A stretch of DNA of 64,000 nt. Origin: Branchinecta lynchi. Lineage: Eukaryota > Arthropoda > Branchiopoda > Anostraca > Branchinectidae. The stretch is taken from assembly GCA_023053575.1 (NCBI GenBank), contig JAKZAP010000018.1, forward strand, positions 5,270,001 to 5,334,000, given 5' to 3'. The translations under genes were made by a program, and so were the position numbers. Below are positions 46,501-53,205 of the stretch, one piece after another; within the stretch, counting starts at the first letter, position 1, and each line of letters begins with the position of its first letter. The notes beneath the pieces are model-generated. The model ran no database searches, was not told the origin of the DNA, and saw nothing but the letters and a program-made list of their open reading frames with translations.

Positions 46501-47593
46501 GAAATTACAGAATGTAGGTGCTATATATGAGGTAGATTTAGAATATCCAAAAGAAATACACGAATTACACAAGGATTTACCATTAGCACCCGAACACTTT
46601 AACGGTAAGCTATGTACCACAGTATTAGATAAAACCAACTATGTAGTTCACCACAGGAATCTAGAATTTTATTTACAAAAAGGCTTGATATTAAAAAGAG
46701 TACACAGAATACTAGGATTCACTGAAAGTGCTTACTTAAAAGGATATATAGACCACAACACAGCACTTAGAACTAAAGGTACAAATGATTTTGAGAAGGA
46801 TTTCTTTAAGCTTATGAATAATGCTTGCTTTGGAAAAACTATGGAAAACGTAAGGAAGCGAGCGGATATGGAAATAATAACGGATGATGCAACAAGAGAA
46901 AAAATAATAAAGAAACCCAACTTTAAATCTGAAATAATATTCAGTGAAAACTTTTCAGTAGCAAGAATGTCAAAGGAAAAGATAAAATTAGACAAACCAA
47001 TGTACATCGGCTTTGCTGTATTAGAACTATCCAAGTTATTGATGTATGAATTCCATTATGATTATATGAAGCCTAAATATGGAGATAAAATTGATTTGTG
47101 TTATATGGACACTGATTCTTTCATATATGATATTAGAACTGAAGATTTCTATGAAGATATCAAACAGGATTTGAATGAGAGGTTCGATACATCTGATTAT
47201 GCGAAAGATAATCCATATAGGTTTCCTAGTGTAAATAAGAAAGTGATAGGAATGATGAAAGATGAATTAGGTGGACAGGTTATGACAGAGTTTGTTGGAT
47301 TACGATCAAAAGTATATGCTTATTTAAAGGACAACCAAGACCCTTCAAAGGCTAGCAAAAAACTGAAAGGAATAAAAACCAATATAGTTAAAGATAAAAT
47401 TACGATTCAAAACTATAAGGATGTACTGTTTGGTAAAACGGAAAACCTTTCTATAACCCAGTATAACTTAAGATCATACAAGCACAATATGTTTCTAGAA
47501 GAACAGAATAAAAAAGCGTTAGATCCTAAGGATGATAAAAGGATAGTAACAAGCGATAAAATACACACTTTACCTTTAGGTTATAAACATTAA
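43529..47593 (+). CDS. polB: Protein-primed family B DNA polymerase (pPolB) with N-terminal extensions
   Basis: 1354 residues; replicates the element by protein priming. Domains: two SAP-like DNA-binding motifs at about 27-60 (LYTYNELRTYAKINKIKTNG) and 123-154 (LKKFLKNKNLSTRGNREEVL); an OTU/papain-like region at about 350-465 with candidate Cys367 (KCFLW) and His459 (DNHYVL); a zinc finger at 484-506 (CxxC...H...C); exonuclease motifs Exo I D538/E540, Exo II N679...D684 and Exo III Y841...D845; an HNH/endonuclease VII-like insert at 633-663 (C633xxC636, DHDH 647-650, H660, C663) between Exo I and Exo II; polymerase motif A at D941 (DANNLYGWAM), motif B NNACFGK at 1097-1103, and motif C YMDTDS with D1194 and D1196. 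All polymerase and exonuclease catalytic residues appear present. The start is at TATTAAATGATG (a double Met is possible). Confidence 0.96.
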   Translation: MMNTAEVIQLCKKVISNNKSVIQRLPLYTYNELRTYAKINKIKTNGAKKHEITNNIINHLSKYILIAEDKIKIERRNERTHNKNRPSDYKPEPRLRTILEDEIKENNIIITKLKQEYNDNKEKETSELKKFLKNKNLSTRGNREEVLKRVGEYYNNIITKHKDSVQKNRDIIRDQTERRDNSRQKPIGLSTLFINKKKIKEEKLIPDHVFRTEEEQQPTIFSESENVFTVNVSVQGNGVDEHTLIPFTFADIQRRMNEINQYRVQFVTRVIFHRQENDEEVVVYYNSTSWILNKNSILTHNHLNDNNKRLSSLSNTPRSGLQFSRYEGIDYRMTRIESYMGGTFKILPDFVKNKKACINIKNLDQKCFLWSILANLHPAKDHPERISKYKQYENEFDFDGVTNFPMDTKDIHKFENRYNIKICLFQIEKEKIIRSHILKSTINGKTAKHVINLLYFDNHYVLVKDLSRLVGSQISKNKTKTYLCTFCGRHFTKEEHFEKHESKNNCEDPDIIMPPEGSSIQYKNIAKQMKVPYCIIADFESYNEEYNQVNGKKTIKVAKQKPFAYGFQVCCSFDTNQNKYYDYFGEDAAEHFVRTVTKVSTEIANKYESRQRNHTYTNAEITEKWKNLMDKTCHICTTEITENPHFDHDHMTGEDRGFAHAECNMKYRIPRHIPVVMHNLSKYDSHLFVRELIPDNGIFESAESFISFSKSISIRKTDTEIKYEIRFIDSIRFMASSLDKLSANLATCDCKVPCNHLRQNFKYTSNSFKNEDEFKEIIKKGVYPYEFVDSFDKMKCTKLPPIESFYSRLTGKGIDKSDYKRAVSIWKQFNCETLLDYTKLYLKSDVLILSDVVENFRNVCIRNYDLDPLHYFSAPGLTWDSFLKHSKVELPLFSKEDMYTFIEKGIRGGVSQCIKRYAKANNKYTSDYNKHKPSNYLMYLDANNLYGWAMSQNLPANDFQFISIPDDLKERNEYESIEYYNHLKTHINSIMKLQNVGAIYEVDLEYPKEIHELHKDLPLAPEHFNGKLCTTVLDKTNYVVHHRNLEFYLQKGLILKRVHRILGFTESAYLKGYIDHNTALRTKGTNDFEKDFFKLMNNACFGKTMENVRKRADMEIITDDATREKIIKKPNFKSEIIFSENFSVARMSKEKIKLDKPMYIGFAVLELSKLLMYEFHYDYMKPKYGDKIDLCYMDTDSFIYDIRTEDFYEDIKQDLNERFDTSDYAKDNPYRFPSVNKKVIGMMKDELGGQVMTEFVGLRSKVYAYLKDNQDPSKASKKLKGIKTNIVKDKITIQNYKDVLFGKTENLSITQYNLRSYKHNMFLEEQNKKALDPKDDKRIVTSDKIHTLPLGYKH

Positions 47594-47833
47594 ATTCAAG
47601 TACCTACTTCAAAACTTCAAGTCCCTACTTAAAAACTTCAAGTACCTACTTCAAAAAATTCAAGTACCTACTTCAAAACTTCAAGTCCCTACTTAAAAAC
47701 TTCAAGTACCTACTTCAAAAAATCAAGTACCTACTTAAAAAAATCAAGTACCTACTTAAAAAAATCAAGTCCCTACTTAAAAAATCAAGTACCTACTTCA
47801 AAACTTCAAGTATATACTTAAAATACTCAAGTA
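47594..47833 (+). repeat. Array of about 11 units with an AAGTA-NN-TACTT dyad
   Basis: Units of 19-22 bp, TTCAAGTACCTACTTCAAAAC and variants, fill most of the gap between PolB and the ATPase. Most carry the inverted pair AAGTA-CC-TACTT, some have AAGTC in the left half, and the last is the perfect palindrome AAGTATATACTT. A dense array of dyads upstream of a gene suggests a dimeric-protein binding array, a promoter control region or a replication element. Confidence 0.8.
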
Positions 47834-47864
47834 AATCTTATAATGAAAAATTCTTCCTAAATAA

Positions 47865-48542
47865 ATGAATGAAAAGGCTCCAATCAAAGTCTATGACTTT
47901 AGTGAAAAGAACACTTATCAGAATAAGCACGACCTTGCACCTCAGTGGCCATTCAGACTCTTAATTTGTGGTAGTTCTGGAACAGGGAAAACTAACCTTC
48001 TTTTGAATTTAATTTATGAATATCTTTGTTTCAACCGAATATACTTGTATGCTAAAGATCTTGAAGAAGATAAATATCAAGACCTTATAACCAATTTAAC
48101 CACTTTGGAGTCACAATGCAAATCGAAAGTCTTAACAGTAAGTAACAATCTTGATGATATTGTCGATGTTGACGACTTAGACCCTGAGTACCAAAACTTG
48201 ATTATCTTTGACGATTTTGTCACTGAAAAAGACCAGAAGAAAATAGAAGATTTATTCATAAGAGGAAGAAAGAAAAATGCCTCAATTATTTACTTGTCTC
48301 AAAGCTATCATAAAACGCCAAAGGTGGTAAGGCTCCAGTGCAATTATTTTGCATTCTTTCAGTGTTCTAATCCAAAAGAAGTAAAATTAATAAGACAAAG
48401 CCATGTATCCAGTATAGACGATGAAAAATTTCTCAAACAATTCGAGACTGCAACCAAGGGCTACGGTTTTTTCTTCATAGATTTAAAAATAAAAGATAAA
48501 ACCCTTAAGTACAGGAAAAACTTTGAAAAATTTACCGGATAA
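47865..48542 (+). CDS. Packaging ATPase of FtsK/HerA type (A32-like)
   Basis: 225 residues. Walker A GSSGTGKT at 36-43, preceded by the family-typical QWPFRLLICG; Walker B LIIFDD at 112-117; and a QSYH sensor region at 146-149 (IIYLSQSYHKTPKVVR). This is the genome-packaging ATPase conserved across Polintons, virophages and NCLDVs; it would drive DNA into the capsid. The start is at CCTAAATAAATGAATG: the first ATG fits the TAAATG signature. First gene of the + strand virion block downstream of the dyad array, followed after 16 bp by the next gene. Confidence 0.93.
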   Translation: MNEKAPIKVYDFSEKNTYQNKHDLAPQWPFRLLICGSSGTGKTNLLLNLIYEYLCFNRIYLYAKDLEEDKYQDLITNLTTLESQCKSKVLTVSNNLDDIVDVDDLDPEYQNLIIFDDFVTEKDQKKIEDLFIRGRKKNASIIYLSQSYHKTPKVVRLQCNYFAFFQCSNPKEVKLIRQSHVSSIDDEKFLKQFETATKGYGFFFIDLKIKDKTLKYRKNFEKFTG

Positions 48543-48558
48543 TTTATTTCTATAATAA

Positions 48559-49173
48559 ATGAATAAATTTGGTAGTGTTGGAAAAAAGGTTAGTAACGAA
48601 TCGAAAGTTACTGACGAAAATGGTAACATTAACCTACATGATAGACGAATTATAAATTTAGGTGATGCCAAGGCAGACAAGGATGCTATTAGCTTAAGAT
48701 CTATGACTGTGATTATGAATCAATTTAAAGAACAAATGACTGCAGGACAAGTGCAAGCCAACCAATACTTTAGCGAAGATATCAACAGATTAACTGCGAT
48801 AGATGATTCTCCTGATAATTCGTTGGTAAGGAACAAAGATAAAGGGTTATTTGTAAAAGAAATAGTTCGAGTTAATGATAAAGAGATTAACGCTGAAAAC
48901 AAGTTGATAACAAATGTTCAAAACCCTAGAAACAAAAATGATGCTGTTAATTTAGCAACGTTAACTATGAATCTTTTAGATTATGACAAAAAGCTTCTTG
49001 GGCAACACACCCATAACGGTATAATTGAAGGAAAGATTGCTGGTCAAAAAACTCGTATCGATAATATTGAAAGAGCAGTAGTAAATATTTTAAAAAGGCT
49101 TCTAGAGCTAGAGCTAAAACCTGTTGACAAACCATTCGTTACCAGAATAGAAAAAATGATGGCTGGTAAATAA
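48559..49173 (+). CDS. Fibre-like virion protein (Polinton PX-type position)
   Basis: 204 residues. Two copies of a shaft-like motif, residues 23-49 (INLHDRRIINLGDAKADKDA) and 110-136 (KLITNVQNPRNKNDAVNL), follow the pattern I-x-N-[LV]-x-x-P/A-x(4)-D-A-x-[SN]-L that occurs in trimeric phage and virus fibres. A helical, probably coiled-coil C-terminus (158-187) follows. Start at TATAATAAATG. A surface or assembly role is inferred from the motif and the position next to other virion genes; no family name is assigned with certainty. Confidence 0.7.
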   Translation: MNKFGSVGKKVSNESKVTDENGNINLHDRRIINLGDAKADKDAISLRSMTVIMNQFKEQMTAGQVQANQYFSEDINRLTAIDDSPDNSLVRNKDKGLFVKEIVRVNDKEINAENKLITNVQNPRNKNDAVNLATLTMNLLDYDKKLLGQHTHNGIIEGKIAGQKTRIDNIERAVVNILKRLLELELKPVDKPFVTRIEKMMAGK

Positions 49174-49203
49174 ATTTTATATGATAAATTAATTCCCTAA
49201 TAA

Positions 49204-49773
49204 ATGGTTGAGATATTTGAGTATACAGTTTATTTGTCAAAGCTTCAGAAAGGAAAGCTGAAGAAATGTTTTGATGCTAAACAAAAATGTCAGATACGTG
49301 TTAGTCATAGTAGACAAAATGAACGAGAACCAGTTAAGTTACTTTTAAGTAAACGACAAATTGATAAAATTGAAACCTGTAAAATGAATAATAAGGGTTG
49401 TGACATAGATGTATCATACAAGCAGATGAGAGAAGCGATTCAAAAAGGTGGATTACTTCCATTTTTAATACCGCTAGCAATTACCCTTGGTAAGGCAGCT
49501 TTAACAAGTGGTGCTGCTGCTTTGGGTACATTCGCTGGTAAGAAAATTATGGATAAAATGACCAACACAGGTGGTGCGCTAAAACTTCCTGGAACACAAA
49601 AAGTTACCGGTAATGGGGTACGTGGAAGGCCTAGGAAGGAAAAAAACGATGATGTCAACACAGGTGGCGCGCTTACACTCCCTGGAACACAAAAAGTTGT
49701 GGGTAATGGGGTACGTGGAAGGCCTAGGAAGTCAAAAAACGGGGACATCAAAAAAGAAGCAAAAGTAAAGTAG
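49204..49773 (+). CDS. AT-hook/membrane-active virion core protein
   Basis: 189 residues. The basic, Cys-containing N-terminus (1-80) is followed by a hydrophobic or amphipathic segment at 81-112 (GGLLPFLIPLAITLGKAAL), similar in character to the Gly-Ile/Leu-Pro-rich segment of adenovirus core protein precursor X. The C-terminus is a 31-residue tandem duplication (from 121 and from 152: NTGGAL-LPGTQKV-GNGV) with each unit ending in an AT-hook, RGRPRK, at 140-145 and 171-176. Predicted to bind the packaged AT-rich DNA and interact with membranes. Start CCCTAATAAATGG. The repeats are nearly identical at DNA level, so the duplication is recent. Confidence 0.75.
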   Translation: MVEIFEYTVYLSKLQKGKLKKCFDAKQKCQIRVSHSRQNEREPVKLLLSKRQIDKIETCKMNNKGCDIDVSYKQMREAIQKGGLLPFLIPLAITLGKAALTSGAAALGTFAGKKIMDKMTNTGGALKLPGTQKVTGNGVRGRPRKEKNDDVNTGGALTLPGTQKVVGNGVRGRPRKSKNGDIKKEAKVK

Positions 49774-49796
49774 GACCTCTAACTAATTTTGATATT

Positions 49797-50141
49797 ATGG
49801 ATGCATTAGGGAGTATACCACAGTTTCGAGGTGTTTTCTCTTTAGATACGCTACCCAAACATATAAACGATTCGGAATGCGGTGTCATTAATTATGATAA
49901 ACTCGGAATGCCTGGAACTCACTGGGTTGCCTATTGTAATCTATCTGAATCCCCCTATGTAGAATTTTTCGATTCTTTCGGTATTCCCCCAGGAAAAGAA
50001 ATAATTAAATATCTAAGAACTTCAAAGAAAAAAATAGCTTATGAAAATCTTGCTGTTCAAAATATAGATGAATTAAATTGTGGACTTCACTGTATTTCCT
50101 ACATTAAGCGCAAAATGAAGTTGGTAGCTTTTCGTTTATAA
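49797..50141 (+). CDS. Adenain-like cysteine protease
   Basis: 114 residues; the maturation protease of Polintons and adenoviruses (Ulp1-like C48/C5 fold). Candidate catalytic residues in order: His42 (GTHWVAY), Asp59 (EFFDSFG), Gln88 (AVQNID) and Cys95 (LNCGLHC). It is short for the family (adenoviral enzymes are about 200 residues): the region after the active-site Cys ends within 20 residues. The start (TTTGATATTATGG) is the only one in the virion block that lacks TAAATG. Located between the core-protein and integrase genes, as expected for a virion-maturation gene. Confidence 0.85.
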   Translation: MDALGSIPQFRGVFSLDTLPKHINDSECGVINYDKLGMPGTHWVAYCNLSESPYVEFFDSFGIPPGKEIIKYLRTSKKKIAYENLAVQNIDELNCGLHCISYIKRKMKLVAFRL

Positions 50142-50158
50142 AAATTGTTTTCTAATAA

Positions 50159-50326
50159 ATGGAGATTTATTGTATGAAATGTAAAAAGAGCACTGACACT
50201 GAATCAATGTTTAAGGCAGTGTCACAAAAAAATAATGTTCCAATGCTGAAAGGGAATTGTGTTATTTGCGGATCGAGGAAAAATCGCTTTTTAAAAAAAA
50301 CCTCAACGCAGAAACAGATATTTTAA
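50159..50326 (+). CDS. Zinc-ribbon mini-protein (DUF5679-like), overlapping the integrase frame
   Basis: A 55-codon frame starting at TTTTCTAATAAATGG, the element's canonical start signature. Cys5xxCys8 (YCMKC) and Cys34xxCys37 (CVIC), followed by GSRKNRFL, reproduce the pattern of DUF5679-type zinc ribbons found as small ORFs in large DNA viruses and their relatives. It overlaps the integrase frame by 70 bp or more, and its own frame continues past an A8 run (50293-50300) to TAA at 50324-50326. In its frame that run is A_AAA_AAA, the layout of a -1 slippery site, and the -1 frame there is the integrase. Either an independent small protein, or the first part of a frameshifted zinc-ribbon/integrase product. 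Confidence 0.75.
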   Translation: MEIYCMKCKKSTDTESMFKAVSQKNNVPMLKGNCVICGSRKNRFLKKTSTQKQIF

Positions 50327-51228
50327 AGACGTATTATTCTAATTATTCAGGTGTGGATGATATTTACAGAAAATTAAAAGAAAATGGAGTGAACGTTTCT
50401 AAAGATAAAATAAAAAATGTGTTGCAAAATGAGAATGTGTATACGTTACACAAACCTTCCTATCATAACTTTGAAAGGAGGCGAGTGTATGTTCACTATG
50501 TTGATGAGCAATGGCAAGCTGATTTAGTTGACATGCAGAAATATAAAAAAGAAAATAATAAAACAAATTACATTTTAACTGTTATTGATTGCTTTAGTAA
50601 ATATGCTTGGTGTATCCCTCTGAAAGACAAAACGGGTGCTGAAATAATAAAAGCATTCAGTGTTATATTTAAAGAAAGAATTCCTAAGAAACTACAAACT
50701 GATAAAGGTAAAGAATTTGTTATGAGAAATGTTCAAACTTTTTTGAAAAATAATAACGTTCACTGGTTTGCATCGGAAAGTGAACTGAAAGCACAAATCG
50801 TGGAACGATTCAACAGAACTCTGAAAGAAAAGCTATGGAAATATTTTACTCACAACAACTCTAGTAAATGGATTGATATTTTACCTGTATTCGTAAATAA
50901 TTATAATAACTCGTACCACCGTTCAATACAAATGAAACCAGTTGATGCTAGTAAAAAGGTTAATCAGAAAAAGGTTTTTAGTGCTCTGTTTCCTCCAGTA
51001 GATGACTACAAAATCACAGGAAACGTCAAAGTAGGGGATTTAGTCAGAATTAAAAAAGAAAAAAGTATTTTTGATAAAGGATATTTACCTAATTATACGG
51101 ATGAAGTATTTCAGATAGCAACCATCAGACCTACCATTCCCATTACTTATGAAATATCTGACAAAAGTGGGGAATTAATTCAAGGAGGGTTTTATGAAAA
51201 AGAACTTTCAAAATTTATTATGAAATAA
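50257..51228 (+). CDS. Retroviral-type integrase (DDE) with HTH-like N-terminus and SH3/chromo-like C-terminus
   Basis: Catalyses insertion of the element. The frame is open from 50236 but contains no ATG before the first catalytic Asp; the position given (TTG at 50257) is only the first alternative start. Residues numbered from there: N-terminal helical region 20-70 ending in YTLHKP, catalytic D89 (WQADLVDM), D149 (QTDKGKEF) and E183 (VERFNRTLKE), D-to-E spacing 33. The C-terminus at about 256-320 (VKVGDLVRI...YEKELSKF) resembles the SH3/chromo-like tail of Polinton integrases. A start by -1 frameshift from the zinc-ribbon ORF, non-AUG initiation, or an indel in this copy's A8 run are the alternatives. 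It ends 16 bp before the next gene. Confidence 0.92.
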   Translation: MCYLRIEEKSLFKKNLNAETDILKTYYSNYSGVDDIYRKLKENGVNVSKDKIKNVLQNENVYTLHKPSYHNFERRRVYVHYVDEQWQADLVDMQKYKKENNKTNYILTVIDCFSKYAWCIPLKDKTGAEIIKAFSVIFKERIPKKLQTDKGKEFVMRNVQTFLKNNNVHWFASESELKAQIVERFNRTLKEKLWKYFTHNNSSKWIDILPVFVNNYNNSYHRSIQMKPVDASKKVNQKKVFSALFPPVDDYKITGNVKVGDLVRIKKEKSIFDKGYLPNYTDEVFQIATIRPTIPITYEISDKSGELIQGGFYEKELSKFIMK

Positions 51229-51244
51229 AATTACTTGTATATAA

Positions 51245-52069
51245 ATGGATTCAAGACGCTTGAGTGATATTTTATCGGATATAGTGAAGAACAGAGAAAT
51301 TCAGAGAAGAAAGGTTCAGCAAAATGAGATGGAGAAGGCAGGATTTCGGGAATATGCTTCAGAATTAAACGCTCCAGTTATTATAGCACAAAAAGAAAAC
51401 ACTAAAGATACCATCAAAAAATTACAAGAAAACACTGAAATGATCATAAATAAACTACAGGAAGGTGATGATAGTTCAAGAACAAGGCTTCTCCAGCTAG
51501 GTGAAACGATTCAACCATATCAGCTTCCAGTTTCAGGGGTAGAAATGCAGTCAACCGCTTTAGAAGCATCTCCAACAAGTATAAAAGTTGTTGATCTGAA
51601 TGAAGGTATTGATAAAGAGTTATTAAAAACACTTAATGTGAAATATAGAGATAATCATAGAAGATATGAAGGGGAATATTTTGAGATGCCTCATTTTTAT
51701 TATGATAACCCAGAGAATATAGAAGATGCTTTGGCTGAATTAACACCGATAAGTCAAAGTTATGGTGGTCTGAAAAGTAAAAGTTATAGTTCTAGTAAGT
51801 ATGATGAAATTATTTTATTTATACAAGACTATAAGGATAGATTAAGAAAAATTCAATCTAGTATACCCTTTATCAGACAACAAGGAACTGGAATATTTAT
51901 GAATTGTGATGAAATGATTTCAAAATTATACACTTTGATAGGTAGCAGAGTAAACGGAAATACATCTGATGAGGTGAGAAATGAAGCTATTGATATTTTG
52001 GATTCGTTAATGCGAAATAAATTTCTTACGAAGAGAAATTACAATTCAATATATAAAAAATATTTCTAA
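51245..52069 (+). CDS. Polinton structural protein of unknown function (274 aa, PY-type position)
   Basis: Starts at TATATAAATGG. The N-terminal third is charged and helical with a likely coiled coil (residues 47-75), the middle is Ser/Pro-rich, and a conserved-looking block is NVKYRDNHRRYEGEYFEMPH (131-150). The C-terminal helical domain (about 186-274) ends in LMRNKFLTKRNYNSIYKKYF. A similar-sized protein upstream of the penton gene occurs in many Polintons, so a virion role is likely, but no biochemical function is known to me. It is separated from the minor capsid gene by only 3 bp. Confidence 0.7.
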   Translation: MDSRRLSDILSDIVKNREIQRRKVQQNEMEKAGFREYASELNAPVIIAQKENTKDTIKKLQENTEMIINKLQEGDDSSRTRLLQLGETIQPYQLPVSGVEMQSTALEASPTSIKVVDLNEGIDKELLKTLNVKYRDNHRRYEGEYFEMPHFYYDNPENIEDALAELTPISQSYGGLKSKSYSSSKYDEIILFIQDYKDRLRKIQSSIPFIRQQGTGIFMNCDEMISKLYTLIGSRVNGNTSDEVRNEAIDILDSLMRNKFLTKRNYNSIYKKYF

Positions 52070-52072
52070 TAA

Positions 52073-52786
52073 ATGGTGTTGTTAAACATTGAAGGTAATG
52101 AAAGTATCATTGATATAACATTTAGTCAACCAATCGAATTGAATCGTAATTGGGATTATGAAATAGGTTTGAATCAGTGTACTTTGTGGTATTCATGGCA
52201 TAATATAAGTGATAAATTTGGAAATAATACATTTAAATACAGGAAAGACGAAGAGGGGGGATGGATGAATGTTACTATTCCTAATGGGATGTATAACGAT
52301 GATTGTTTGAATTATTTTTTGTGTCAGTATTTTGATACCCCAAAAGATAAATGTCCTATTGTAATTTCATCCAATCCAGCATCTATGAGATTTGTCATAC
52401 TATTACAAGAAAAATATGTGTTTAGATTTAATAGTGACTTGTGTCAGATTTTAGGATTTGAGAAGGATAGTGAGATATCTAAGAAAATCAATGAAGGTAC
52501 AAAGCTTCCGAATATAACAAGAAGCGTTGATAAAATTCAAATTCACTGCTCTCTTGTAAACAGTTCTATCGTAAACAAAAGTAAATCAGATGTCATTTGG
52601 ACATTTGTTCCGAATACAGAACCGGGTTGTCAAATTGTTGAGAATCCTAGACAATTAATCTACCTTCCTATTAATACAAAAGACTTTATTTACTCCTTGA
52701 GAGTGACAATTACTGATCAGTTGGGAAGACCTATCGATTTGAATGGTGATAACGTTGGATACGTGCTGCATTTAAGAAAAGCTTAA
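52073..52786 (+). CDS. Minor capsid protein (penton, single jelly-roll)
   Basis: 237 residues, beta-rich. Recognisable family blocks: YEIGLNQCTLWYSWHNIS near 28-46, IPNGMYNDDCLNYFLCQYF (the G-x-Y...LN block) near 70-88, LCQILGF near 123-129, IQIHCSLVNSSIVN near 154-167, and a C-terminal VTITDQLGRPIDLNGDNVGY near 212-231. These match the penton-like minor capsid protein that forms the vertices in Polinton-encoded particles. Start TTTCTAATAAATGG. No signal peptide. Placed two genes before the major capsid gene, the usual neighbourhood. Confidence 0.88.
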   Translation: MVLLNIEGNESIIDITFSQPIELNRNWDYEIGLNQCTLWYSWHNISDKFGNNTFKYRKDEEGGWMNVTIPNGMYNDDCLNYFLCQYFDTPKDKCPIVISSNPASMRFVILLQEKYVFRFNSDLCQILGFEKDSEISKKINEGTKLPNITRSVDKIQIHCSLVNSSIVNKSKSDVIWTFVPNTEPGCQIVENPRQLIYLPINTKDFIYSLRVTITDQLGRPIDLNGDNVGYVLHLRKA

Positions 52787-52818
52787 AGGATTAGTGAAAT
52801 AAAATTATTTACCTATAA

Positions 52819-53175
52819 ATGTTGATTAATAATAAGCGATTACTTTATAAAAAGCAGTATGGAAGTGGAATCGGTAGTGTATTCAAAAACATTGTTAATT
52901 CCCAGTTATTTCAAACGTCAGCAAAACAAATAAAAGATGGGGCTATGTCAATGTATAATAATATTATTAAACCGAGATTTGAGTTGTTGAAAAACAGAGC
53001 AATAGAATATGGGAAAGATCTGATCAATGTAAACAAGAAGGAACTCATTGATGTAATTGGAAACAAAAAATCGATGAAGGATCTTATCGGTACAAATAGA
53101 AGGATTTTAAATCAAAGAAGTCAGGACTTGATCAAAACGTTAATGACTGGAAATGGATTAAAGATTCTGAAATAA
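52819..53175 (+). CDS. Small pVI-like virion protein
   Basis: 118 residues. A basic N-terminus runs into a Gly-rich amphipathic motif (KQYGSGIGSVFKNIV, about 12-26), followed by helical, Lys-rich sequence to the C-terminus. The small size, glycine-rich amphipathic start and position between penton and major capsid genes recall membrane-active minor proteins (adenovirus pVI-like) of related elements. Start ACCTATAAATG. The assignment is by context and character only. Confidence 0.6.
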   Translation: MLINNKRLLYKKQYGSGIGSVFKNIVNSQLFQTSAKQIKDGAMSMYNNIIKPRFELLKNRAIEYGKDLINVNKKELIDVIGNKKSMKDLIGTNRRILNQRSQDLIKTLMTGNGLKILK

Positions 53176-53205
53176 GTTTTATTTAATAATTTCTTTCTTA
53201 TATAA

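Noticed and set aside
47594..47833. CRISPR-like array between PolB and the ATPase
   Set aside because: Units are contiguous 19-22 bp with no unique spacers, and the host is a eukaryote.
49440..49751. 103-residue minus-strand frame opposite the AT-hook protein
   Set aside because: Shadow frame created by the duplicated unit of the true + strand gene.
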